Shown here: in pieces, positions 33,450 through 42,039 of the stretch | Layout: each line of letters starts with the position of its first letter | Position numbering within the stretch: the stretch's first letter is position 1 | Origin: an uncultured Candidatus Melainabacteria bacterium | Lineage (GTDB): Bacteria > Cyanobacteriota > Vampirovibrionia > Gastranaerophilales > Gastranaerophilaceae | NCBI GenBank assembly: GCA_934754505.1 | Contig: CAKVIE010000018.1 | Location: 1-45,552 of the forward strand | Length of the DNA stretch: 45,552 nucleotides | Direction of reading: 5' to 3' | Translations under genes and position numbers: made by a program | The notes under the pieces: generated by a model | What the model saw: the letters and a program-made list of their open reading frames with translations, nothing else | Told to the model about the DNA's origin: nothing | Database searches by the model: none

Positions 33450-34405
33450 TAGTTGTAGGTGCTCTTGTTTCGGTGATTTTATCACTGCTTTCTGGAGTTG
33501 TATATATAGATTTTTTAAAGAAGAAAATGTTCGGTCAGGAGATACGTGATTGTGCCCCCGAATCTCACGCAAAAAAGAGCGGAACACCGACGACAGGCGG
33601 AGTTTTTATTGTCGGTTCGGCATTGATTGGGTCGGTTATAGCACTTGTAATGGCTCAAAAACTCACCACAACGGCATGCCTGCTTTTGATGACATTCGTA
33701 TTTTATATGTTTGCAGGCTTGATGGACGATATTTTAAAGATAAAAAACCATCACAATGAGGGTTTAACTCCGAGAGCAAAGTTGTTTTTGCAAATAGCAA
33801 TAGCACTTTTGCCTGCTGTTTATATGACAGTGACTAATGCAACGGCGGTATCTTTTGGAGATTGGAGCCTTAATTTAGGCTGGTTTTATTTGATATTTGC
33901 AGTATTTTTAATTGTCGGAGTGTCGAATGCTGTTAATTTGACAGACGGACTGGACGGACTTGCCGCATCAAATGTGACAATTTCTATGATTGCTTGTGCG
34001 GTGCTTGCCGTTTTGACGGGAAACCTTGATATTGCAATAATTTCAGCAGCAATAGCAGGTGCGAACGCAGGCTTTTTATATTTCAATAAATATCCTGCAA
34101 AAGTTTTCATGGGTGATACAGGTTCGCTTGCCTTGGGCGGAGTTTTGGGAACAATAGCCGTAATGGGCAAATTTGAGCTTTGGCTGATTCCGATAGGATT
34201 TATTTATATGTGTGAAACTTTGTCAGTTATGATTCAAGTTGCAAGCTTTAAGTTGACGGGAAACAGAATTTTCAGAATGACCCCTATTCATCACCATTTT
34301 GAGCTTGGCGGCTGGAAAGAAACGAAGGTTGTAGCGGTATTTACAGCAGTAACGTTGATGTTTTCAACAGCGGCAGTATTTTTGTTTTACAGTTTGATGA
34401 GGTAA
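33440..34405 (+). CDS. mraY: Phospho-N-acetylmuramoyl-pentapeptide transferase
   Basis: MraY attaches phospho-MurNAc-pentapeptide to undecaprenyl phosphate, making lipid I in the inner membrane. The 321 residues have about ten membrane segments and the family motifs SHAKKSGTPTTGGVFI, the Asp-Asp pair in GLMDDILKI, NAVNLTDGLDGLA, FMGDTGSLALGG and the His-rich loop MTPIHHHFELGGW. The start overlaps the end of murF. murD follows after 3 bases. Confidence 0.96.
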   Translation: MSLIVVGALVSVILSLLSGVVYIDFLKKKMFGQEIRDCAPESHAKKSGTPTTGGVFIVGSALIGSVIALVMAQKLTTTACLLLMTFVFYMFAGLMDDILKIKNHHNEGLTPRAKLFLQIAIALLPAVYMTVTNATAVSFGDWSLNLGWFYLIFAVFLIVGVSNAVNLTDGLDGLAASNVTISMIACAVLAVLTGNLDIAIISAAIAGANAGFLYFNKYPAKVFMGDTGSLALGGVLGTIAVMGKFELWLIPIGFIYMCETLSVMIQVASFKLTGNRIFRMTPIHHHFELGGWKETKVVAVFTAVTLMFSTAAVFLFYSLMR

Positions 34406-34408
34406 GTT

Positions 34409-35758
34409 ATGAAAAGAAAATGGTTTGATAAAAAAGTTTTAATATGCGGACTTTCGAAGAGCGGAATTGCTGCTGCTGAATACCTTAATTCAAAAGGGGC
34501 AGATTGCTATTTAACAGAATTTAAGCCAGCTGAGGACAAGGATAAAGAAACTGTTGAAAGGCTTGAAAAAGAAGGCATTCACGTTGAGATGGGCGGACAT
34601 AGCGATGAGTTTATCAACGATGCTTATCTTGCTGTTATGAGCCCCGGAATTTCTCCGCAAAAAGATATTTATAAACGTTTGAAAGAAAAGAATGTGCCGT
34701 TTACAAGTGAAGTTGAACTTGCTTATGGCGAAACCGATTCATCATTTATTGCAGTTACGGGAACAAACGGCAAAACCACGACAACCACTTTGATTTCACA
34801 TTTGTTATCGGCAGATTTTGATGCTCCTGTCTGCGGAAATATCGGAGTTCCCCCGACGACATTGCTTGATAAAAAGCATGATTATTTGGTTTGCGAAATA
34901 AGCTCTTATCAATCGGAATTATCACATACGATAAGACCTTTCATAGCTTGTTTTTTGAACTGGTCAGAGAACCATATCGACTGGCATAACGGACTTGAAA
35001 ATTATTTCAAGGCAAAAGCAAGATTGTTTGCATTGGAAAAAGCTCCTGCTTTTGCGGTTTTCAATGGGGCAGACGAGAAAGTTTCTGCATTTGCGGAAAA
35101 ATATCCTTATGAAAAATTCATTTTTGCAAAAGAATGTGACAAAAATTGTTGTTATGTGAAAGACGGCAAGGTTTACTATAAGAGAAAGGGCGAGCCTGAG
35201 GAAATTATAGCCGTTGATGAAATTCCGCTTGTCGGAGAACACAATGTTCAAAACGTGATGACGGCAGTAATTGTTGCAAAAATTTGCGGTGTTGAAAACG
35301 AGGTTATAAAAGAAAGAATAAAATCGTTCAAAGCTGTTGAACACAGAATTGAATATGTTGGAACAGACGGTGTTCACAAGTTTTATAATGATTCAAAGTC
35401 AACAACTACGGAAGCTACAATCGTTGCATTGAGAGCGTTTCCGAATAAGGAAATAACTTTAATTATGGGCGGCCGTGACAAAATGACGGATTTGGCAGGT
35501 CTTTGCGAAAAAGTTAAAGAATGTGTTAAAAATGTTATTTTGATTGGGGAAGCGACACAAAGATTTAAAGAAAATCTTGAACAGCACGGATATAGCAATA
35601 TTTATGAGGCAAAATCTTTTGAAGAATCGATAGATAAGGCTATTGAGTATCCGAATGAGATAATTTTGTTCTCACCTGCTTGTGCAAGTTTTGATATGTT
35701 CGACAATTTCGAACACAGAGGAGAAGAATTCAAGAAATATGTCAGCACAAAGATATAA
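34409..35758 (+). CDS. murD: UDP-N-acetylmuramoylalanine--D-glutamate ligase
   Basis: MurD adds D-Glu to UDP-MurNAc-L-Ala. The 449 residues show the N-terminal Rossmann-like domain (KVLICGLSKSGIAAAEYLNS), MSPGISPQ, the P-loop VTGTNGKTTTTTLISHLL, CGNIGVP, CEISSYQSEL, the LNWSENHIDWH segment, EHRIEYVG and NDSKSTTTEATIVALRAF with GGRDKMTDL. All active-site blocks are intact. It overlaps ftsW by 20 bases. Confidence 0.96.
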   Translation: MKRKWFDKKVLICGLSKSGIAAAEYLNSKGADCYLTEFKPAEDKDKETVERLEKEGIHVEMGGHSDEFINDAYLAVMSPGISPQKDIYKRLKEKNVPFTSEVELAYGETDSSFIAVTGTNGKTTTTTLISHLLSADFDAPVCGNIGVPPTTLLDKKHDYLVCEISSYQSELSHTIRPFIACFLNWSENHIDWHNGLENYFKAKARLFALEKAPAFAVFNGADEKVSAFAEKYPYEKFIFAKECDKNCCYVKDGKVYYKRKGEPEEIIAVDEIPLVGEHNVQNVMTAVIVAKICGVENEVIKERIKSFKAVEHRIEYVGTDGVHKFYNDSKSTTTEATIVALRAFPNKEITLIMGGRDKMTDLAGLCEKVKECVKNVILIGEATQRFKENLEQHGYSNIYEAKSFEESIDKAIEYPNEIILFSPACASFDMFDNFEHRGEEFKKYVSTKI

Positions 35759-36887
35759 AGTACAAAATTCAAACGATGTAGCTCCAACGGGATACGTTTC
35801 GGCACCTGATAAAGGTATGCTGATAATCGTGTCGTTTTTGGCATTAATCGGAATAATGATGATATTGTCGGCAGGTGCTTCAAAGTGTACGGCTTTGGGG
35901 GCAAACCCCGGAAGTTTTGCAATGAAACAACTTTTCTGGTTTTTTGCGGGACTTTTTGGAATGTTTTATTTTTCAAAATTGAATTATAAAAAATTGCCGA
36001 AATATACAATACCGTTTGCATGGTTTGTAGTATTCATGCTTGCTTTGGTTGACTTTACATCGTTAGGTGTAATGGTAAACGGTGCTAAAAGATGGCTTGC
36101 GTTCGGACCGTTGCAATTTCAGCCGTCAGAGATGACAAAACCTGCTGTTGCAATGCTTTTGGCAGCAGCTTTTGCAAAAGATGTTTCGCTTTTTAATCAG
36201 GAAAAAATCCAAAAATATTTTCTCCCGATAGTATGTATGGTTATTTTGACGGCAGCACAGCCAAACTTAAGTATGGTAATTATCATGGGTTTGGTTTCTT
36301 TGATAATGTATATTACGGCAGGCGGTTCGATAAGAATGCTGCTTACTCTTGCAGGATGTGCATTTGCTCTTTTGTGTTTAAAAATAAAACCATATCAGAT
36401 GAGCAGAATTAAAGTTTGGCTTGACCCTGAATTAGACCCATACGGAGGCGGATATAATATTATTCAGTCGCTTTTGGCATTTGTTTCGGGAGGATTTTTC
36501 GGAGTCGGTTACGGTGCATCAAGACAAAAATTAGAATGGCTTCCCGAAGCTCATACGGACTTTATTTATGCCGTAATAGGTGAAGAATGGGGCTTTTTAG
36601 GCTGTCTTGCAATCATTTGGCTGTTTTTATGGTTTATTTACCGAGGTGTTATGACGGCTAAAAATTGCAAAGATATGTATGGCAAACTTCTTGCAACAGG
36701 TTTGACTTTCTCAATCGGTGCACAAGCATTTATTAATATGTCCGTTGCAAGTTCATTTATCCCCGCAACAGGTGTTCCGATGCCGTTTATCAGCTATGGC
36801 GGTACATCATTGTTTGTTACGATGTGTATGGTCGGTATAATTTTAAATATTTCAAAAATCAGAATAACGAGGACTCAAGATGTCTAA
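35739..36887 (+). CDS. ftsW: Peptidoglycan glycosyltransferase FtsW (SEDS family)
   Basis: FtsW polymerises lipid II at the division septum. From the ATG at 35739 the product is 382 residues with about ten membrane segments. SEDS landmarks are present: GAKRWLAFGPLQFQPSEMTK in the large loop, AQPNLSMVIIMGL, GGGYNIIQSLLAFVSGGFFG, EAHTDFIYAVIGEEWGFLG and a C-terminal GVPMPFISYGGTSLFVTM. The frame stays open to 35682, but the first 19 codons there lie deep in murD and have no ribosome site. A GGAG lies about 15 bases before 35739, rather far. Placement between murD and murG points to FtsW rather than RodA. Confidence 0.92.
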   Translation: MSAQRYKVQNSNDVAPTGYVSAPDKGMLIIVSFLALIGIMMILSAGASKCTALGANPGSFAMKQLFWFFAGLFGMFYFSKLNYKKLPKYTIPFAWFVVFMLALVDFTSLGVMVNGAKRWLAFGPLQFQPSEMTKPAVAMLLAAAFAKDVSLFNQEKIQKYFLPIVCMVILTAAQPNLSMVIIMGLVSLIMYITAGGSIRMLLTLAGCAFALLCLKIKPYQMSRIKVWLDPELDPYGGGYNIIQSLLAFVSGGFFGVGYGASRQKLEWLPEAHTDFIYAVIGEEWGFLGCLAIIWLFLWFIYRGVMTAKNCKDMYGKLLATGLTFSIGAQAFINMSVASSFIPATGVPMPFISYGGTSLFVTMCMVGIILNISKIRITRTQDV

Positions 36888-38001
36888 AGATAAAAAAGTA
36901 TATTTTATATCAGGCGGCGGTACGGGAGGACATATTTATCCTGCATTATCGGTAGTTCAAGCACTTTTGAAGATGGAAGATACCGAAAAAATTTATTATA
37001 TCGGAAATCCTAAAAATATGGAGAATGATATTGTCAGCAAAATTGACGGGGTTGAGTTTTTACCCGTTGATGTAAAAGGTATGCCGAGAAAAATCAGTTT
37101 TGATTTTATAAAATGGCTGTTTAAACTTGAAATCGCAATGTGGAAGGCTTTGTTTTACATCAAAAAATACAAACCTGATGTAGTTTTTACAACAGGCGGA
37201 TATGTAAGTGCACCGATAGCTTTTATGGCATCACTTTTGAAAAAACCATTGATGATACACGACTGCGATGCGGTTCCGGGGCTTGTTTCCAAGACTGTTG
37301 CACCGTTTGCTGATATAGTTTCGGTTGCGTTTGAAAGTTCAAAAAAATCTTTGAACAATAAAAATATTTATTGCACGGGAAATCCCGTAAGAAGCGAATT
37401 TTCGACTGTTACAAAAGAGGAAGCGAGAGCAAAACTCGGCTTAAAAAACAAATTGACGGTTCTTGTGACAGGCGGTTCTCAAGGTGCGAAAACGCTTAAT
37501 TCTGCTGCGATTAATGCGGCACAAGAACTTGTTGAAAGACTTGATGTGCAATTCATTGTTCAAACAGGCAAAAAGAATTATGACGAATTTATAAACAAGA
37601 TAAAAGGATATTTTCCTCATTATGCGGAAAATACGAATTTGGTTATCAGACCTTATTTTGATGAGATGTATTACGCATTGAAATCGGCTGATATAGTTAT
37701 TTCGAGAGCAGGTTCGTTGAGTTTGTCGGAGCTTAATATGTGCGGTGCGGTATGCATTTTGGTTCCTTATCCTTATGCGGCGGCAGATCATCAACGCAAA
37801 AATGCTAAAGAGGCTGAAAGTGCAGGCTTTGCATTGTATGCCGAAGATAAAGATTTTACGGGTGAAAGACTTTTGGATTTGTTGAAACCTTTGCTCGAAA
37901 ATCCCGAAAAGGTTCGTCAAATGTCTGATTTGTCTTATAAACACAGTAAACCGCATGCTTTGTATGAAATCACGGAGTTGTTGAAATCGCTTATCAAATG
38001 A
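36880..38001 (+). CDS. murG: UDP-GlcNAc:lipid I N-acetylglucosaminyltransferase
   Basis: MurG adds GlcNAc to lipid I at the inner face of the membrane, giving lipid II. The 373 residues form the GT28 fold. The N-terminal glycine loop FISGGGTGGHIYPALSVV, TGGYVSAP, HDCDAVPGLVS, TGNPVRSEF, the second glycine loop VTGGSQGAKTLN and the UDP-GlcNAc site SRAGSLSLSELNMCGAVCIL with PYPYAAADHQ are all present. It overlaps ftsW by 8 bases and folC by 4. murC, murB, ftsQ and ftsZ do not follow, so the dcw-type cluster is incomplete here. Confidence 0.96.
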   Translation: MSKDKKVYFISGGGTGGHIYPALSVVQALLKMEDTEKIYYIGNPKNMENDIVSKIDGVEFLPVDVKGMPRKISFDFIKWLFKLEIAMWKALFYIKKYKPDVVFTTGGYVSAPIAFMASLLKKPLMIHDCDAVPGLVSKTVAPFADIVSVAFESSKKSLNNKNIYCTGNPVRSEFSTVTKEEARAKLGLKNKLTVLVTGGSQGAKTLNSAAINAAQELVERLDVQFIVQTGKKNYDEFINKIKGYFPHYAENTNLVIRPYFDEMYYALKSADIVISRAGSLSLSELNMCGAVCILVPYPYAAADHQRKNAKEAESAGFALYAEDKDFTGERLLDLLKPLLENPEKVRQMSDLSYKHSKPHALYEITELLKSLIK

Positions 38002-39260
38002 CGAAAAATTATCTTGAAACAGAAAAATTTTTAACATCAAGCGAAAAATTTTGTATAAATTTGGGCTTGGAAAGGGTTCTCAAGGTTCTTGAGTTTTTTG
38101 GAAACCCTCAAGATAAAATAAAAGTCATTCATGTGGCGGGAACAAACGGAAAAGGCTCTGTTTGCACAATGATTGCCGAAATTCTCAAAACAGCAGGGTT
38201 CAAAACGGCACTTTATACAAGTCCGCATTTGTTCAGTTATACCGAACGTTTTAAAATAAACGGAGAAAATATTTCCGAAAATCTTTTTTCGGAATATGTT
38301 TCTTCGGTTGAAAATATTGCCAAACAGCATAACGTCGAACTGACAGAGTTTGAAATATTGACGATTGCTGCCTATAAATATTTTCACGACGAAAAAGTCG
38401 ATTACGCCGTTATGGAAACGGGCATGGGCGGCAGACTTGATGCGACAAATACGGTCAAAAATCCTGTTGCGGCTTTGATAACATCTGTTTCTATCGACCA
38501 TAAAGATAGACTTGGCGATACGATTGAAAAAATTGCGTTTGAAAAAGGAGGAATTATAAAGTCTTTTGCTCCTGTTTTTGTAAATTTTGACAATTTGGGC
38601 AAAGAGGTTATTGAAAATATTGCAAAAGATAAGAACAGCAAGGTTTTTCAGAGTGATAAAAAGGTTGAAATAAAGTTTGAAAAAGGGATAAATTATGCTG
38701 TTTTTGATGGTGAAGATTGGAAATTTTCACTTTGGGGATTACATCAGATACAAAATTTATCTTTAGTTTTGAAGTTTGTTGAATATTTGGTTCAAAACGG
38801 GGTAAAAATTTCGAAAGAACACATAAAATCAGCATTAAAGACGGTTTTTATCCCTGCAAGATTTCAGTATGTTAAAGATTATAATTTGATAATAGACGGC
38901 TCTCATAATGCAGATGCGGCAGCTGTTTTGAGAAGAAATCTTGATTTTTATTTTAACGGGCAAAAAAGCTGCTGGTTTTACGGAACACTTTCGACCAAAG
39001 AGTATAATAAAGTCGTAAATACGCTTTTCCGCAAAGGTGATACGGTATATCCGATAAAATTCAATCATAAAAATTCCGTTGACGAAGACAAAATTATTCA
39101 GGTTATTAAGGATAAAAAAGATATATTTTTCAAAAAATATAGTAAAACCGAGAATATATTAAATTATTTTTTAGAGAAACAGTTTAATATACTAACAGGT
39201 TCTTTTTATATGATAGGGGACTTAATATCCGAGAAGGTAATAAAAAATTTCAAAAAATAG
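37998..39260 (+). CDS. folC: Folylpolyglutamate/dihydrofolate synthase
   Basis: FolC adds glutamate to dihydropteroate and/or folates; it is a Mur-ligase relative. The 420 residues contain GLERVLKVLEFFGNPQDKIK, the P-loop VIHVAGTNGKGSVCTMIAEI, YTSPHLFSYTERFKINGENI, EFEILTIAAYKYF, VMETGMGGRLDATN, SVSIDHKDRLGDTIEKIAFE and the C-terminal IIDGSHNADAA. It starts inside the murG stop (ATGA), so it is translationally coupled to the wall operon. The C-terminus is Lys-rich and ends near a TAACCGGTTA palindrome at 39263-39272. Confidence 0.93.
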   Translation: MTKNYLETEKFLTSSEKFCINLGLERVLKVLEFFGNPQDKIKVIHVAGTNGKGSVCTMIAEILKTAGFKTALYTSPHLFSYTERFKINGENISENLFSEYVSSVENIAKQHNVELTEFEILTIAAYKYFHDEKVDYAVMETGMGGRLDATNTVKNPVAALITSVSIDHKDRLGDTIEKIAFEKGGIIKSFAPVFVNFDNLGKEVIENIAKDKNSKVFQSDKKVEIKFEKGINYAVFDGEDWKFSLWGLHQIQNLSLVLKFVEYLVQNGVKISKEHIKSALKTVFIPARFQYVKDYNLIIDGSHNADAAAVLRRNLDFYFNGQKSCWFYGTLSTKEYNKVVNTLFRKGDTVYPIKFNHKNSVDEDKIIQVIKDKKDIFFKKYSKTENILNYFLEKQFNILTGSFYMIGDLISEKVIKNFKK

Positions 39261-39330
39261 CCTAACCGGTTAATATCATGAAAATTCAAAAAAGATTATT
39301 ATTGAGTTGTAAAATGAAACGGAGTAAGTG

Positions 39331-40017
39331 ATGAATTTGACGGCGACACAAGAAATAAAAGTTGTAATAGTAGAAGATTACAAATTGACAAGAATTGGCC
39401 TATGTGCAACATTAAATGAATTTGAGAATATTACGGTTGTAGGCGAGGCGGAAGATGCCGTAACGGGGCTTGAAATTATTGAGAAAGAACGACCCGATGT
39501 TGTTTTGATGGACTTGGGGCTTCCGGGCATGAACGGACTTGAAGCAACGCAAAAGGTTAAAGAATTGGTTCCCGAAACAAATGTTGTAATTTTGACTTCG
39601 CACGAAAGAGGGGAAGAAGTTGTAGCTGCTTTAGGTTCAGGAGCTTGTGCATATTGCTTGAAGGATATTGAGCCTGAAATTTTGTCACAGGTTATAACTT
39701 CCGCATCAAAAGGTACTTGTTGGATTGATGCAGTTGTTGCAAAATCGGCATTGAGTCTTTTCCCGAAACCGGAAAATATTGAAAATCTTCAACGTCGTAT
39801 TGAAAGCGGAGATGTAAGAACACAGCTTACAGACAGAGAACTTGAGGTTTTGAAACATTTGGTTCAAGGTAAGAGCAATACGGAAATTGCGAAAGAGCTT
39901 GTTGTGAGTGTTCACACAGCAAAAGCACACGTTTGCAGCATTTTGCAAAAATTGTGTGTCGATGATAGAGTTCAAGCGGCGGTTAAAGCGATAAAAGAAA
40001 ATATCGTTAAGGCTTAA
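39331..40017 (+). CDS. NarL/LuxR-family response regulator
   Basis: This is a 228-residue two-domain transcription factor. The receiver (about residues 8-125) has Glu15-Asp16, phosphoacceptor Asp61 in VVLMDLGLPGMNGLEA, Thr89 and Lys111. The C-terminal LuxR-type helix-turn-helix (about 165-208) reads LTDRELEVLKHLVQGKSNTE, then IAKELVVSVHTAKAHVCSIL. The ATG at 39331 has GGAG 6 bases before it; an earlier GTG at 39328 is less likely. No kinase is adjacent. Its last 11 bases overlap the end of the convergent menG. A TAACCGGTTA palindrome 60 bases upstream could be an autoregulatory site, which is speculative. Confidence 0.9.
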   Translation: MNLTATQEIKVVIVEDYKLTRIGLCATLNEFENITVVGEAEDAVTGLEIIEKERPDVVLMDLGLPGMNGLEATQKVKELVPETNVVILTSHERGEEVVAALGSGACAYCLKDIEPEILSQVITSASKGTCWIDAVVAKSALSLFPKPENIENLQRRIESGDVRTQLTDRELEVLKHLVQGKSNTEIAKELVVSVHTAKAHVCSILQKLCVDDRVQAAVKAIKENIVKA

Positions 40018-40696
40018 AGGCCGTTTGGGCGGAAAAAATTCCTAAAATATAGTCTTTGCATCTTGGTGAAATATATCCGATTTCTTTCAAAATATTAATT
40101 ATTTTCGAGGGAGTCGGATATGTTTTTATGCTTTGGGCGAGGTATTGGTAGGGAATTTTTTTGCCATGAAAAATTTTGCCTAAAATCGGAACAATTAAGT
40201 CTATAAAAAATGTTATAAATTTAGACGGTTTACCAGTGTCGAGAATTATCAGCTGTCCGTTCGGTTTTAAAACTCTAAAAAATTCTTTTAAAGCAGATTG
40301 TATGTCGGGAAGATTTCTCAAACCGAAACTTATGGTGCAAAGGTCAAATGTGGCGTTTTCAAAAGGCAAATTGGTGGCATCGGCTTGTGAGAAAGTTATA
40401 TTTGGGTATTTTTCGGCTTTTTTCTTGGCTAATTTGAGCATTGAGGGAGAAAAATCAATTGCCGTAATTTGAGAGTTTGGGAATTTTTTTGCGGTTAGAA
40501 TGGCGGTATCGCCTGTTCCTGTGCAGATGTCGAGAATTTTTTCGGGAGTGTTTTTGGCGAGAGATAGAGCAGATTTTCGGATTAAACGGTGCGTGAATAG
40601 GGTCATACAGCCGTTGAGAAAATCATAATTTTGAGAAATATTTTCAAACATTTCTTTTATAGAATTTTTGTCATTCTGGCTTGGTAAGTTGTTCAT
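40007..40696 (-). CDS. menG: Demethylmenaquinone methyltransferase (MenG/UbiE)
   Basis: This 229-residue SAM-dependent methyltransferase catalyses the last step of menaquinone (and/or a C-methylation of ubiquinone) synthesis. Family marks are NDKNSIKEMFENISQNYDFL, the SAM motif ILDICTGTGDTA, AIDFSPSMLKLAKKKAEKYP, ADATNLPFENATFDLCTISF and GLRNLPDIQSALKEFFRVLK with PNGQLIILDTGKPS. The ATG lies only 6 bases downstream of an extended -10 (TGCTAAAAT, 40703-40711 on the minus strand) and has no Shine-Dalgarno site, so the mRNA may be leaderless. Its 3' end overlaps the convergent regulator gene. Confidence 0.93.
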   Translation of the reverse strand: MNNLPSQNDKNSIKEMFENISQNYDFLNGCMTLFTHRLIRKSALSLAKNTPEKILDICTGTGDTAILTAKKFPNSQITAIDFSPSMLKLAKKKAEKYPNITFSQADATNLPFENATFDLCTISFGLRNLPDIQSALKEFFRVLKPNGQLIILDTGKPSKFITFFIDLIVPILGKIFHGKKIPYQYLAQSIKTYPTPSKIINILKEIGYISPRCKDYILGIFSAQTAFKP

Positions 40697-40835
40697 TATT
40701 ACATTTTAGCAGATTTTTCGGAAGAAAGAACTCCCCAAAGACATGCTTTTTGTTGGAGGAAATTCAGGAGGAGAAAAAGAAAAGAAAAAGAATGGGTACA
40801 AAAAAAGGCAAATATCTATAAATATCTGTAAAACC

Positions 40836-41411
40836 ACTGGATCACCACGCTCCGCTCGTGATGACGTACCATAAAAACACGTCATTGCGAGAGGCTTTGC
40901 CTCGTGGCAATCCATAAGAGAAAATAATGGATACAAAAACCTATATTTGTAAAATACAAATTAACGCAACATTTCTTTGACCGCAAAGAAACGTTGCACA
41001 AAGAAACTCTCTCGCTGATTTCCGCTCGTTATTTGTTTGTAATTTCTCGTTTGCTAAAATTTCAAAACTCGGACTCTGTCCTCAAACATTGAAAATTTTT
41101 AACGCAAACTTCGAAAACAACAAATACTCACTCCAATATGCTCGATTTGTTTTTTTATAAATTATCCGTATTTTCACTGGATCACCACGTCGCTCCGCTG
41201 TCTTGGATTTTCCGCTCCTCGTGATGACGACTTCCTTTTCCAATGTCATTGCGAAAAAATCTTTGATTTTCGTGGCAATCCATTCAGAATATTTCAAAAT
41301 AAAAACAGATTAACTAAACTGAAAGTCAACTTGTTGCCCGTGACAATCCATTCAGAATACTTCAAAATTAAAGCCAATTAGCTGAACAAAAGGTCAACTT
41401 GTTGCCTTGCT
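40836..41411. repeat. Non-coding patch of dispersed palindromic repeats
   Basis: About 800 bases between menG and the MerR-like gene hold no credible gene. Repeated blocks are: CTGGATCACCACG...CGTGATGACG (40837-40866 and 41177-41228); CATTGCGA...CGTGGCAATCC hairpins (40881-40912 and 41245-41281) whose stems differ yet stay paired (GAGGC/GCCTC against AAATC/GATTT); a tandem unit of 68-base period starting TCCATTCAGAATA at 41279 and 41347; and CTCCAATATGCTCGATTTG (about 41133-41151). The last two types also occur at 1966-2104. The style resembles small mobile or REP-like elements; no transposase is seen. Confidence 0.75.
40966..40997. other. Long hairpin in the repeat patch
   Basis: GCAACATTTCTTTG (40966-40979), loop ACCG, CAAAGAAACGTTGC (40984-40997), with a single A/C mismatch. 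There is no T run after it. It is probably part of a mobile or palindromic repeat rather than a terminator. Confidence 0.6.
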
Positions 41412-41510
41412 GCAATACGGAAACAATTCTAATCAATTTCATATTAAAAACAGTAAAGAGCATATTTAAGCATATTGAGAAATTATTTTTTAATCAAAAT
41501 CACAAAACAG

Positions 41511-41867
41511 TTACAATATTTTTTTCACGAAATTGGGATTATTTTTTATTCTTGCTAAAATTTGAATTACTTCATCATCTTTATTTTGTGCGACAAACTT
41601 TTGAAAATCCTTTTTAGACATAGCGAGAAGCATTTTCCATACGAGTTTAAAAGAATAAATATTCATACGATTTTTAGAAATCAAATCTCTAATATCTTTA
41701 AGCCATTCTATGTCAAGTTCAGAATACAAACGCTTATTATCATTAATTCTTCTTGTTGGGAAAACAAGTTTTTGTTCATCATAAGTACGAAGCCTATCGG
41801 CACTTATACCAAGAATTTCCGCAACTTGAACAACACTATAAAAAGGTTTATCTTTGTCTATCAACAT
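41511..41867 (-). CDS. MerR-like helix-turn-helix regulator
   Basis: This 118-residue protein has an N-terminal winged helix of MerR type: YSVVQVAEILGISADRLRTY, then DEQKLVFPTRRINDNKRLYS followed by ELDIEWLKDIRDLI (about residues 10-62). A helical remainder has no obvious metal or drug ligand cysteines. AGGA lies 7 bases before the ATG. It is divergent from the peptide island, whose promoter carries an inverted repeat over the -10, so it is the natural candidate regulator. The effector is unknown. An open frame on the other strand (41562-41918) overlaps it but looks like a shadow. Confidence 0.82.
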   Translation of the reverse strand: MLIDKDKPFYSVVQVAEILGISADRLRTYDEQKLVFPTRRINDNKRLYSELDIEWLKDIRDLISKNRMNIYSFKLVWKMLLAMSKKDFQKFVAQNKDDEVIQILARIKNNPNFVKKIL

Positions 41868-41943
41868 AACTCATTCCTATATTTAATATTAATAGATTTT
41901 ATTAATTTAATAAATTAGGCAATTTAACATTTTATATTACATG

Positions 41944-41981
41944 TTGACAAACATTATTTACTTAGGTTAAAATACACCTAA
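41944..41981 (+). promoter_or_regulatory. Promoter of the peptide island with overlapping inverted repeat
   Basis: -35 TTGACA (41944-41949), 18-base spacer, -10 TAAAAT (41968-41973). TTAGGT (41962-41967) and ACCTAA (41976-41981) form a perfect 6-base inverted repeat flanking the -10, a plausible operator for the divergent MerR-like protein or another repressor. Confidence 0.6.
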
Positions 41982-42039
41982 TAATATTTTGTATATTTTA
42001 GCTGATACATATATAGGAACATAGAAAGAACAGAAAAAG

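Noticed and set aside
35682..35738. 19-codon extension of FtsW
   Set aside because: It lies within murD without a ribosome site and is out of keeping with FtsW N-termini.
40836..41411. CRISPR array in the repeat patch
   Set aside because: Repeats are few, irregularly spaced and of unequal length, with no uniform spacers and no cas genes.
41562..41918. 118-codon plus-strand frame antisense to the MerR-like gene
   Set aside because: No ribosome site and low-complexity sequence; the minus-strand frame has a clear MerR helix-turn-helix.
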